Position numbers and translations under genes: made by a program
Assembly: GCA_902789435.1 (NCBI GenBank)
Contig: CADAOA010000004.1
Coordinates: 1 to 54,185, forward strand
DNA: 54,185 nucleotides
DNA from: an uncultured Bacteroidia bacterium
GTDB lineage: Bacteria; Bacteroidota; Bacteroidia; Bacteroidales; UBA932
Direction of reading: 5' to 3'
Part shown: in pieces, positions 25,234 to 32,305 of the stretch
Layout: each line of letters opens with the position of its first letter
How positions within the stretch are numbered: the stretch's first letter is position 1
Notes under the pieces: generated by a model
Seen by the model: the letters and a program-made list of their open reading frames with translations, nothing else
What the model was told of the DNA's origin: nothing
Database searches by the model: none

Positions 25234-25781
25234 TGGAGGAAAAGGGTCTGTTTAAGGTGGTGCTTCTTCTGGGCAGCAATCTTCCGTTGGGAAGACTGTC
25301 CCCGGAGCAGATAATCGCCGAGGCGGATAAGGAAATAATCGACGCTTTGCTTCCGGATTACCTGGAGGTAGAGGCTTTGGAAGATGCTGTTTCCGCAACC
25401 GAAATCACGGTTACCGACCCGTGCGGGAAATTTGAGGAAAAGGATCCTCCGAAATTTTACAACCAGGTGCTTTCCTGCATTACCGACAAGACCCCGGAAG
25501 ATGTGTTGGTACAGACCCAGAGGATAGAAAAACTCTTCGGCCGAATGCGGACATATAAGGAAAAAGGGGAGATTTACCAAAGCCGTACGCTGGACATAGA
25601 TATATTAAGGGCATATCGGAGGAACGTGGCGGACAACAAGGCGGACAAAGGGGCGGACAAAAAGGCTTATTGGATTGAAATAAAGTCAGATAACCCCAAA
25701 CTCATCCTCCCGCATCCTCAGATAGGGACGAGGGCTTTCGTAAAGCCTTTAATGGCATCGCTGAACAAAAAGAAAAAATAG
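25233..25781 (+). CDS. folK: Hydroxymethyldihydropterin pyrophosphokinase (HPPK)
   Basis: FolK transfers pyrophosphate from ATP to 6-hydroxymethyl-7,8-dihydropterin in folate synthesis. The 182 residues contain LLLGSNLPLG at the N-terminus, FYNQVLSC, RIEKLFGR and the metal-binding pair in SRTLDIDIL; LPHPQIGTRAFVKPL closes the domain. The stretch between DIDIL and LPHP carries an insertion, NVADNKADKGADKKA, encoded by three 12-bp tandem repeats. The start codon overlaps the stop of the SufE fusion (TAATG), indicating translational coupling. folK is otherwise unrelated to Fe-S assembly, so this is an operon of convenience. Confidence 0.9.
   Translation: MEEKGLFKVVLLLGSNLPLGRLSPEQIIAEADKEIIDALLPDYLEVEALEDAVSATEITVTDPCGKFEEKDPPKFYNQVLSCITDKTPEDVLVQTQRIEKLFGRMRTYKEKGEIYQSRTLDIDILRAYRRNVADNKADKGADKKAYWIEIKSDNPKLILPHPQIGTRAFVKPLMASLNKKKK
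25628..25663 (+). repeat. Three tandem 12-bp repeats within folK
   Basis: GGCGGACAA begins at 25628, 25640 and 25652, exactly 12 bases apart, each followed by three variable bases. The repeats keep the folK frame and encode a four-residue ADNK / ADKG / ADKK series in a loop region. Confidence 0.8.
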
Positions 25782-25796
25782 TAAAATAGTGTAAAT

Positions 25797-27335
25797 ATGA
25801 CACAAGAAGAAATTTTCAAGAATCTGATTTCCCACACCAAGGAATATGGGTTTATTTTCCCGTCAAGCGAAATTTATGACGGATTGAGCGCCGTGTATGA
25901 TTACGGCCAGATGGGAAGCGAACTGAAGAGTAACATCAAGAAATATTGGTGGGATTCAATGGTCAAACTCAACGAGAATATCGTTGGTATTGACTCCTGC
26001 ATTTTCATGCATCCTAAGATATGGAAGGCTTCCGGTCACGTGGACGCGTTCAACGATCCTCTGATAGACAACAAGGACTCCAAGAAGAGGTATCGTGCGG
26101 ACGTTCTTCTGGAAGATTATATCGCCAAGATCGAGGGCAAGATTGAGAAGGAGGTGGCAAAGGGAAAGAAGAGATTCGGCGACGCTTTTGACGAGGCTCA
26201 GTTCCGTGCGACAAATCCTAATGTCCTCCGCGAACAGAAAAAGGCAGACGAGGTAAGGGAGAAGATGGCAAAGGCGCTTAACGATAACGACCTTGTCGCA
26301 CTTAGGCAGCTGATCATAGACTGTGAAATCGTCGACCCAATTTCCGGCACACGTAACTGGACCGATGTAAGGCAGTTCAACCTGATGTTCTCCACCCAGC
26401 TGGGAAACATATCGGGAGAGGATGGAACCCTATATCTCCGTCCGGAGACCGCCCAGGGAATCTTCGTGAATTTCCTTAATGTCCAGAAGAGCGGAAGGAT
26501 GAAGATTCCGTTCGGAATAGCCCAGATTGGAAAGGCTTTCAGAAACGAAATAGTCGCACGCCAGTTCATCTTCAGGATGAGGGAGTTCGAGCAGATGGAG
26601 ATGCAGTTCTTCGTTCGCCCGGGCCAGGAACTGGAATGGTTCCGCCACTGGAAGCAGAAGAGGCTCGCCTGGCATCTTGCAATCGGAATGGGTGAGGAGA
26701 ATTACCGCTTCCACGACCACGAGAAACTGGCTCACTATGCTAATGCTGCAACCGATATCGAATTCAACTTCCCGTTCGGCTTCAAGGAGCTTGAAGGTAT
26801 CCATTCAAGAACCGACTTTGACCTTAGCCGCCACCAGGAATTCAGCGGAAGGAAAATCCAGTATTTCGATCCGGAAACAAACGCCAGCTACGTGCCTTAT
26901 GTCATAGAGACTTCTATAGGAGTTGACCGCACCGTGCTTGCCGTGCTGAGCGCCGCTTACCGTCAGGAGAAACTGGAAAACGGAGAGGAAAGGGTTGTGA
27001 TGAAATTCCATCCGGCACTGGCTCCGGTGAAGGTTGCCGTTCTGCCTTTGGTTAAGAAGGAAGAATTAAGCAATCTTGCCCAAAAGATTATGGACGACCT
27101 CAAGTTCGACTTTAACTGCCAGTACGAGGAGAAGGACACCATCGGAAGGCGCTACCGCCGCCAGGACGCCATTGGAACGCCTTATTGTGTTACGGTTGAC
27201 TTCGATTCCATCGAGGACGGAAAGGTTACCCTGAGAGACCGCGACACAATGTCCCAGGATAGGGTTCCAATCGCCGAACTGCACTCAATAGTGGAGAAAA
27301 AAGTTTCCATGAAGAGGCTTCTCGAGAAGATTTGA
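25797..27335 (+). CDS. glyS: Glycyl-tRNA synthetase, homodimeric type
   Basis: Class II enzyme charging tRNA-Gly. It is the single-chain homodimeric form (about 512 residues) found in Bacteroidota, Gram-positives and eukaryotes, not the alpha/beta type of E. coli. The N-terminus IFPSSEIYDGLSAVYDYGQMG, motif 2 region GIAQIGKAFRNEI...FRMREFEQMEMQFF and motif 3 region ETSIGVDRT are present. The C-terminal anticodon-binding domain (APVKVAVLPLV) is complete. It starts 15 bases after folK. The tRNA-Pro promoter begins only ten bases after its stop codon. The gene name for this form varies (glyS or glyQS). Confidence 0.96.
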   Translation: MTQEEIFKNLISHTKEYGFIFPSSEIYDGLSAVYDYGQMGSELKSNIKKYWWDSMVKLNENIVGIDSCIFMHPKIWKASGHVDAFNDPLIDNKDSKKRYRADVLLEDYIAKIEGKIEKEVAKGKKRFGDAFDEAQFRATNPNVLREQKKADEVREKMAKALNDNDLVALRQLIIDCEIVDPISGTRNWTDVRQFNLMFSTQLGNISGEDGTLYLRPETAQGIFVNFLNVQKSGRMKIPFGIAQIGKAFRNEIVARQFIFRMREFEQMEMQFFVRPGQELEWFRHWKQKRLAWHLAIGMGEENYRFHDHEKLAHYANAATDIEFNFPFGFKELEGIHSRTDFDLSRHQEFSGRKIQYFDPETNASYVPYVIETSIGVDRTVLAVLSAAYRQEKLENGEERVVMKFHPALAPVKVAVLPLVKKEELSNLAQKIMDDLKFDFNCQYEEKDTIGRRYRRQDAIGTPYCVTVDFDSIEDGKVTLRDRDTMSQDRVPIAELHSIVEKKVSMKRLLEKI

Positions 27336-27344
27336 GTGAAAAAT

Positions 27345-27375
27345 TTTGGAAATTCAAAAAATACTCATACTTTTG
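27345..27375 (+). promoter_or_regulatory. Promoter of tRNA-Pro (TTTG N19 TACTTTTG)
   Basis: TTTG (27345-27348) and TACTTTTG (27368-27375) are 19 bases apart, a textbook Bacteroidota promoter. Transcription would begin about ten bases before the tRNA. Confidence 0.8.
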
Positions 27376-27392
27376 CAGCCCCAATAGGGAAT

Positions 27393-27470
27393 CGGGGTGT
27401 GGCGCAGTTGGCTTAGCGCACCTGCTTTGGGAGCAGGGGGTCCTCCGTTCGAGTCGGAGTACCCCGACCA
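27393..27470 (+). tRNA. tRNA-Pro (TGG)
   Basis: Full cloverleaf: acceptor CGGGGTG (27393-27399) pairs with TACCCCG; D-arm GCGC...GCGC; anticodon stem CCTGC/GCAGG around loop TTTGGGA, giving anticodon TGG; T-arm CTCCG-TTCGAGT-CGGAG. Discriminator A and an encoded CCA end at 27470. A promoter and a terminator flank it, so it is transcribed alone. Confidence 0.95.
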
Positions 27471-27498
27471 CAAGATCGTTTTCATACTATGTTTTTTT

Positions 27499-27526
27499 GA
27501 CCAATTGCGGGTTCCCGCAGTTGGTC
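27499..27526 (+). terminator. Terminator after tRNA-Pro
   Basis: GACCAATTGCGG pairs with CCGCAGTTGGTC (one G-T wobble), small loop, then a run of seven T. The A-rich reverse side may also help end the minus-strand regulator gene. Confidence 0.85.
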
Positions 27527-27536
27527 TTTTTTTCTT

Positions 27537-29246
27537 TTACATTCTTGAAATCAGCTCTTTGAGATCTTCCTGGGTTTCGCATCCGAGGGTCTCGCGGATA
27601 CGTCTCTTGGTACGCGCGACACTGTCTTTGCTTATGCAGATGGCATTGCCGATCTGTTTGTTGTCCAACCCAAGATAAATCAGAGCGGCTACCTTTTCAA
27701 ACGCGGTTGTGGCACGTTTTCCGAGCGCCTTGTCAAGATTGGTGAAGAAATTCGGGTAGGCTGTGGAGAATTTATCCCGGAAAGCCGCCCAATCTTTTTC
27801 TGAAACCAGAGAACCTATGGCATCCCGGATTTCTTCCGGAGCCGTCGGTTTGAGCCTTGTGGTTATTTCATCTATTTCCGATACGGCTTTCTGGGCTGTT
27901 TTCTGCTCGTGCTGCTGACGTATGCGCCTGTGGATTTTTGTTCTCCATTTTTTTCTGCCCAGAATCAGGAATACGATCACGGATACAAGTGCTATGATAA
28001 GAATAACCAGCCAGAGCCAGCTGCGTTTGCTGACTTTTTCGTGACGGACTGTTTCTATGGTATTCTGGAGTTGCTGGAGTTCCAGTTCGGTCTTGGTCCT
28101 GAGATGATCGGCCTGCTGACGGCTTTCCTGGATCCTTTCTTCCAGTTTTTGGATTTTATGGCTGAGAGCCCTTGCGCTGTCTTCCTGCCCATTGGCTTCA
28201 AACGCCTGAGAGAGCTTGTCATATACCTTTTTCTGAAGGGATGCGAACCTTTTTGTAACCGCATACCGGCGAGCTTGCTTCAGGTCCGAAATGGCGCCTC
28301 TTACGTCTCCCGTATTGATCTGGAGGTCACCAAGTCCGGTAAGGGCATATATTATATTTGCAGTATCCTTGCTCTTGGTGGAAATGTCCAAAAGATATTC
28401 AAGGTTTTCCTCTGCGACTGAATACTGCTGCCACCTTGTCTGGACGATGCCCAGCTTTCCCAGAGCGATGTCCTTGATCCTGTTTGTCTGCGCTCCCTCC
28501 GGAGCTTCCTGTCCCAGTATGTTTTCAAACACGGTGCTGCAGCTGTCCCATTGGTTTATTTCCATATAGGATGTGCCAACAAGATCCATTGTGGAAAGAT
28601 AGGGAACCCAAAGTGTAGAATCTTTCATGGGATTTGCGGCAGCAAGGTACATGTTGCCGAATTTTATGGCGTCTTTATAATCGTCTGCCTTGAAGAACAC
28701 CTTGGAAAGTTCCTCGAATTTGTCGGTTTCATAGAAGTCTGAAACCTTGTCTTTTTTCTCCAGCAGGGAAATGGCCTCTGAGTCATAAATAGCGCTTCTG
28801 AGCGGCTCTTCCTTTGTAAGGTCGGCCATCATTTTGTAGAGTTCCGCCAAAAGGGTTTCGTCGTTGAGCTGGACGGCTTTCTGCAGGGCTTCTATTCCCA
28901 GTCCCTCCAGATATTCTTTCTTGTCCGATCCATACAGCATCTTGCCGTAAACCTCATAGAGGGTATTACGGATTTCCACCCTTGAGGATGGATTTTTCTT
29001 GGCATAGTCCCTAAGTCCGTTGAGGGTTTCCAGAAAATCCAGATAGGATTGCTGCCGGTCCTGCGTCGTATCCGCCTCCATCCTGGCCTGAAGGTCTGTG
29101 GTATAGATAGGGCGGCAGACCTGCGTCTGGCTCTGATCGCTGGTTTTCCAGGCTTCTATATAGGCTGAAATATCTTTGTCCGCCCTTCCTCCTCCGCAAG
29201 CGGACAGGATGGAAATAAGGGCGGACAAAAGTAAAAATCTTCTCAT
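27537..29246 (-). CDS. Membrane-spanning TPR regulator with C-terminal HTH
   Basis: A one-component transmembrane regulator of the kind common in Bacteroidota. Residues 1-17 form a signal peptide ending LSAC, a possible lipoprotein site at Cys17. Residues about 60-365 are helical TPR-like repeats (KFGNMYLAAAN; AISDLKQARRYAVTKRFASLQ) that would lie in the periplasm. A coiled coil (about 362-405) leads to one membrane segment (about 409-430). The cytoplasmic part ends in a LuxR/GerE-like helix-turn-helix (about 520-560, YLGLDNKQIGNAICISKDSVARTKRRI). Targets and signal are unknown. The leader carries a perfect inverted repeat between promoter and start, hinting at autoregulation. It is 569 residues long. 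Confidence 0.8.
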   Translation of the reverse strand: MRRFLLLSALISILSACGGGRADKDISAYIEAWKTSDQSQTQVCRPIYTTDLQARMEADTTQDRQQSYLDFLETLNGLRDYAKKNPSSRVEIRNTLYEVYGKMLYGSDKKEYLEGLGIEALQKAVQLNDETLLAELYKMMADLTKEEPLRSAIYDSEAISLLEKKDKVSDFYETDKFEELSKVFFKADDYKDAIKFGNMYLAAANPMKDSTLWVPYLSTMDLVGTSYMEINQWDSCSTVFENILGQEAPEGAQTNRIKDIALGKLGIVQTRWQQYSVAEENLEYLLDISTKSKDTANIIYALTGLGDLQINTGDVRGAISDLKQARRYAVTKRFASLQKKVYDKLSQAFEANGQEDSARALSHKIQKLEERIQESRQQADHLRTKTELELQQLQNTIETVRHEKVSKRSWLWLVILIIALVSVIVFLILGRKKWRTKIHRRIRQQHEQKTAQKAVSEIDEITTRLKPTAPEEIRDAIGSLVSEKDWAAFRDKFSTAYPNFFTNLDKALGKRATTAFEKVAALIYLGLDNKQIGNAICISKDSVARTKRRIRETLGCETQEDLKELISRM

Positions 29247-29275
29247 AATACTCTGAGCAACCAGTTTTTAGTTAT

Positions 29276-29293
29276 GCGGACAACTTTGTCCGC
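29276..29293. repeat. Perfect 8-bp inverted repeat in the regulator's leader
   Basis: GCGGACAA-CT-TTGTCCGC sits between the -7 element (29310-29317) and the start codon (29246) of the TPR-HTH gene. Further copies of the half-site lie just inside the gene at 29176-29184 and 29220-29228. Possible operator. Confidence 0.5.
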
Positions 29294-29309
29294 CAATGGT
29301 TGCGGAGAG

Positions 29310-29317
29310 CAAAGATA
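29310..29317 (-). promoter_or_regulatory. -7 element of the TPR-HTH regulator gene
   Basis: TATCTTTG on the minus strand fits TAnnTTTG and is followed by C; it is 63 bases upstream of the ATG, leaving room for the inverted repeat in the leader. Confidence 0.5.
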
Positions 29318-29329
29318 CAAAAATAATGC

Positions 29330-29986
29330 CTACTCGGCCGGGAAGTACTTGATGGTTCTCTTTTCAACAGTGCCGTTGCTTGTCTTCCTTTCTGTCCAGT
29401 TGCCCATCTCGTCAACGGCGGTGTATTCATAGGAAATGGAGTAGTTCTGGGTAACCGTCTTGCCCTCGTTCTCATAGTCCGGATGAACCTCCCTTACATC
29501 CACCTTTATAGGATTCCTGTCTTTTCCGTAGGTAAATGTATAGTGGTATTCGGATTCTATGCCCATCATTCCATAGGCGGAAAAACTTACGACCCTATCC
29601 TGATCGTCATATTTAATGTCGCTGAAACTGGACTCCCAGAATCCCACATAAACAAGTCTTCCCTTAGTGTCATACTTGCATTCAACATATTCTTCTCCCC
29701 CCCCGTCTTCATCATCCGTGTCCAGCTTGAGAACCCGGAGATCTCCCTCCTTCTCCTCCTTGTACTTGATACCGTTGACAAAAAACAGTCCTTCCTTGTT
29801 AAACTCAGGCTTCTGTCCGAGGTAGATGAATTCCTGATAGACATCTTCCAGATCTACGCACTCCACATTTCCGGCAACTTCATAGAATGCGCGGTCTCCT
29901 ATCGGATAGGTCTGTTCCGCTTTTTTGTTTTCCGTGCATGCTGCCACCAGAACAATGGCCAGAGCAGCAACAATTATTCTTTTCAT
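29330..29986 (-). CDS. Lipoprotein with YD-repeat-like strands, function unknown
   Basis: 218-residue lipoprotein of no family I can name with certainty. The signal peptide MKRIIVAALAIVLVAAC ends in the lipobox LVAAC pattern with Cys17. The mature part alternates short beta strands: YVECKYDTKGRLVYVGFW, IKYDDQDRVVSFSAYG, YHYTFTYGKDRNPIKVD and ISYEYTAVDEMGNWTER. The pattern Y-D-x-x-G/D-R-V/L resembles YD/RHS-type repeats seen in many Bacteroidota lipoproteins. There is a run of acidic residues (DTDDEDGGGEE). It is upstream of the TPR-HTH regulator on the same strand, but the regulator has its own promoter between them. Confidence 0.7.
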   Translation of the reverse strand: MKRIIVAALAIVLVAACTENKKAEQTYPIGDRAFYEVAGNVECVDLEDVYQEFIYLGQKPEFNKEGLFFVNGIKYKEEKEGDLRVLKLDTDDEDGGGEEYVECKYDTKGRLVYVGFWESSFSDIKYDDQDRVVSFSAYGMMGIESEYHYTFTYGKDRNPIKVDVREVHPDYENEGKTVTQNYSISYEYTAVDEMGNWTERKTSNGTVEKRTIKYFPAE

Positions 29987-30031
29987 AATTCAAAGTATTG
30001 ATTAGTGACAAAAACAAAGATACAAAAAAGA

Positions 30032-30059
30032 AAAACGCACACCAAGCGGTATGCGTTTT
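30032..30059 (-). terminator. Terminator after tRNA-Ser
   Basis: On the plus strand AAAACGCACACC and GGTATGCGTTTT (loop AAGC, one mismatch) form the stem; on the minus strand it is followed by a T-rich run, six bases past the tRNA 3' end. Confidence 0.8.
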
Positions 30060-30064
30060 AAATG

Positions 30065-30153
30065 CGGTGAGGGCGAGATTCGAACTCGCGGAACCGTTAA
30101 ACCGGTTCGGCAGTTTAGCAAACTGCTGGATTCAGCCACTCTCCCACCTCACC
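30065..30153 (-). tRNA. tRNA-Ser (GCT)
   Basis: Minus-strand cloverleaf with acceptor GGTGAGG/CCTCACC and discriminator G. Anticodon stem GCAGT/ACTGC encloses loop TTGCTAA, anticodon GCT. The long variable arm GAACCGGTTTAACGGTTCC and T-arm GCGAG-TTCGAAT-CTCGC fit a class II serine tRNA. CCA is not encoded. Confidence 0.95.
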
Positions 30154-30190
30154 GGGTTTTGTGCTGAAAGCGTTTCAGTCAAATGGACTG

Positions 30191-30198
30191 CAAATATA
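30191..30198 (-). promoter_or_regulatory. -7 element of tRNA-Ser
   Basis: TATATTTG followed by CAG on the minus strand, 37 bases before the tRNA. A TTG lies 22 bases further upstream inside the end of the neighbouring gene, slightly too far for an ideal -33 box. Confidence 0.5.
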
Positions 30199-30206
30199 AC
30201 ATTTTT

Positions 30207-32225
30207 TTAATTAACTGCTTCAACGGAGATCTTTTTGTCTGAAACAGCCCGGAGCTTTACAGAAAGTTCGTCCGCTTCCTTTTGGGATGAAAATGGTCCG
30301 CAGATGAACCTGAAGCTTCCTCCATCGGGGGTTTTGGCAATATCTTTTCCGGAAGACTGGACAAGTTTCATAACATCGGGATCGAGACTGGATTCATCGC
30401 TGAGGATCACTACATTATATGAACCCTTCTTACCCTTCTGGCCGGCTGTTTTTGGGGTTGGGGCTTCTTTCTTTCTGGCAACTTCCAGAGGAATAGCCTC
30501 TCCGTTTTCAAAGGCTACTATCGTCGCCGATGAGAACCCTGCTTTCTTTACCCGTGAGAGTTGGCGGTATGCGTCTGAATAACTGTGGAAGGCGCCGGCG
30601 GCATATGTGTAGCGGCCGTTGGCCTGCCTTTCAAATACCGGAGAGAGACCCTTGAAGGAAGTTTCCGTGAGTTTCTTTAAGGAAGACAGGAAACGAATCT
30701 GGTAAATCAGGCCGTCCGGGAAATCTTCGAGGTCCACAAGCATTCCTTTTTTCTGGACTTTGAAGGTAAGGTCCACCTTAGGGCGGATTCTTTCAACCTT
30801 GAAATCTTCATTGTTTTCAACCTGGGACTTGTTGGAGAGCATATTCGCGATGTTCTCCTCTTCTTCCTGGGCCACTCCCGTTTCCGCCTCGGCTTTCAGC
30901 TGCTCGGCGCTTTTGAAGGCATTGCTGGATGGAACCACAACTCCGGTGGACATGAAAATGGATTCTATCGCGTGGATTTCATTTTCAACTTCCCGGATTT
31001 GCTGGCTTACGGCATAGGCTGCCGTCTCGGACTGTGCGATCAGGTCGCTTATGGCCTGGAGGGAATCTCTCTTGAGAGAGGCTTCTTCTTCGCTGAGGTT
31101 TTGAGACATCCTTGCGGTCAGGTCAGAATAAAGGTCTCTGTATGCAGCCTGGCTGCTCTGGAGTTTTTCCTGGCTGGATTTCAGAGCGCGGTATTTCTGG
31201 GTTGCCGCAGTATATCTCTCCGTGGTCTTGCGGGCGGTAGAGTCCATTTCGGCAAGTCCGCTCTTTCTCTCAACCCCCTCAAGGGCCTTGGCTACTTCTG
31301 CGTTGTTGATGGAATCCCTTTGTTTTTGGGTCAATACATTTCCGCTTCTGAGACGGGAAAGTTCATATGCCTCTTCAGACGTAGCTATGTGCTTGACGGG
31401 CTCTTCCTCGTAATCCACCACATAGCTGATGATCCTTGAGGGGCTATAAAGCCTTGAATTGGGATCGTCCAGGGAACGGGTGGAAGAGAAGGCGGCATAT
31501 TTTCCGTCCGGGGTTACATAGAAGAACAGATCGTCGCCCGGGGAGGAATAAGGGAAGCCCATATTCTGGGCAAGACCCCATTTCTGGTCGGCTTCGTCCC
31601 ATACGCTTACATAAAGGTCATATCCGCCAGCCCCATAATGGCCGTTGGAGGAGAAGTAGAGACGCTTTCCGTCCGGAGAAAGGAACGGGAATATCTCGTT
31701 GCCTTTGCTGTTGACAGTATTTCCAAGGGCTTCAGGAGCGCTCCAGGTTCCGTCATCCTGCTTACGCGTAATAAATATGTCCCAGTCTCCGTAATTGTTC
31801 TTTGTACTATAGTAAAGAGTATTCTTGTCCTCCGGCAGGTAAAGTGTGTCGCTGGTGGAAGGAAGTCCCTGGGGTGCGTGGATAAAATGGCCCACGCTGC
31901 TGATTTTAGGATAATAGAGATAGAAGTCCTTTTTGTCCTGGATCTTGCGGGTCACGATGGTAGGAGACGAAACATATTGCAACATCGCCTGGCCGTTCTG
32001 GCAGGCTATTGATTTGAGTTCCAGGCGGTTTTTGTCCTGGCCCTCGGCTGTTTGGGCCATCTGGGCGTAAATGTCACGCGCCCGGGCAAACTCGTATCTG
32101 CGGTATAGAGAGTCAGCCCGCCGCTCATTTTTCTGCGCTCCGTCACTCAGGTTTTGGGCGGGTGTTTTGTCGCAGAGAAATAGACAGCCCAACAGCAATA
32201 TGGTCAGCGATATGGTTTTCTTCAT
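30207..32225 (-). CDS. Exported PD40 beta-propeller protein with SPOR-like C-terminus
   Basis: Envelope protein of about 672 residues. A signal peptide (MKKTISLTILLLGCLFLC, then DKTPAQ) precedes a short TPR-like helical part (ADSLYRRYEFARARDIYAQMA). PD40/WD40-like propeller repeats follow: NTLYYSTKNNYGDWDIFIT, FLSPDGKRLYFSSNGH, GGYDLYVS and YVTPDGKYAAFSSTR. A long coiled coil rich in Gln and Ser comes next. The C-terminus has two SPOR-like units: RYTYAAGAFHSYSDAYRQLSRVKKAGF and FRFICGPFSSQKEADELSVKL. SPOR domains bind peptidoglycan. The start at 32225 was chosen because TACCTTTG (32230-32237) lies in the longer frame's extension. The role is probably structural or in cell-envelope organisation; the exact function is unknown. 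Confidence 0.8.
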   Translation of the reverse strand: MKKTISLTILLLGCLFLCDKTPAQNLSDGAQKNERRADSLYRRYEFARARDIYAQMAQTAEGQDKNRLELKSIACQNGQAMLQYVSSPTIVTRKIQDKKDFYLYYPKISSVGHFIHAPQGLPSTSDTLYLPEDKNTLYYSTKNNYGDWDIFITRKQDDGTWSAPEALGNTVNSKGNEIFPFLSPDGKRLYFSSNGHYGAGGYDLYVSVWDEADQKWGLAQNMGFPYSSPGDDLFFYVTPDGKYAAFSSTRSLDDPNSRLYSPSRIISYVVDYEEEPVKHIATSEEAYELSRLRSGNVLTQKQRDSINNAEVAKALEGVERKSGLAEMDSTARKTTERYTAATQKYRALKSSQEKLQSSQAAYRDLYSDLTARMSQNLSEEEASLKRDSLQAISDLIAQSETAAYAVSQQIREVENEIHAIESIFMSTGVVVPSSNAFKSAEQLKAEAETGVAQEEEENIANMLSNKSQVENNEDFKVERIRPKVDLTFKVQKKGMLVDLEDFPDGLIYQIRFLSSLKKLTETSFKGLSPVFERQANGRYTYAAGAFHSYSDAYRQLSRVKKAGFSSATIVAFENGEAIPLEVARKKEAPTPKTAGQKGKKGSYNVVILSDESSLDPDVMKLVQSSGKDIAKTPDGGSFRFICGPFSSQKEADELSVKLRAVSDKKISVEAVN

Positions 32226-32229
32226 CTTG

Positions 32230-32237
32230 GCAAAGGT
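32230..32237 (-). promoter_or_regulatory. -7 element of the PD40-SPOR gene
   Basis: TACCTTTG on the minus strand ends four bases before the ATG at 32225, so the mRNA is expected to be leaderless. It also excludes the upstream in-frame ATG at 32273. Confidence 0.5.
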
Positions 32238-32268
32238 ACGGAAATACTTTTTTTTAACGAAAAAATTG

Positions 32269-32276
32269 TACATTTG
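32269..32276 (+). promoter_or_regulatory. -7 element of secDF
   Basis: TACATTTG followed by CAG, 29 bases before the secDF ATG. It diverges from the PD40-SPOR promoter 31 bases away, so the two promoters overlap. Confidence 0.5.
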
Positions 32277-32305
32277 CAGCCTATTATCAAAAATGAGTTT
32301 TAAAA

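Noticed and set aside
25628-25663. Tandem repeats in folK as a CRISPR array
   Set aside because: Units are 12 bp with three-base gaps, in frame within a gene; there are no spacers and no cas genes.
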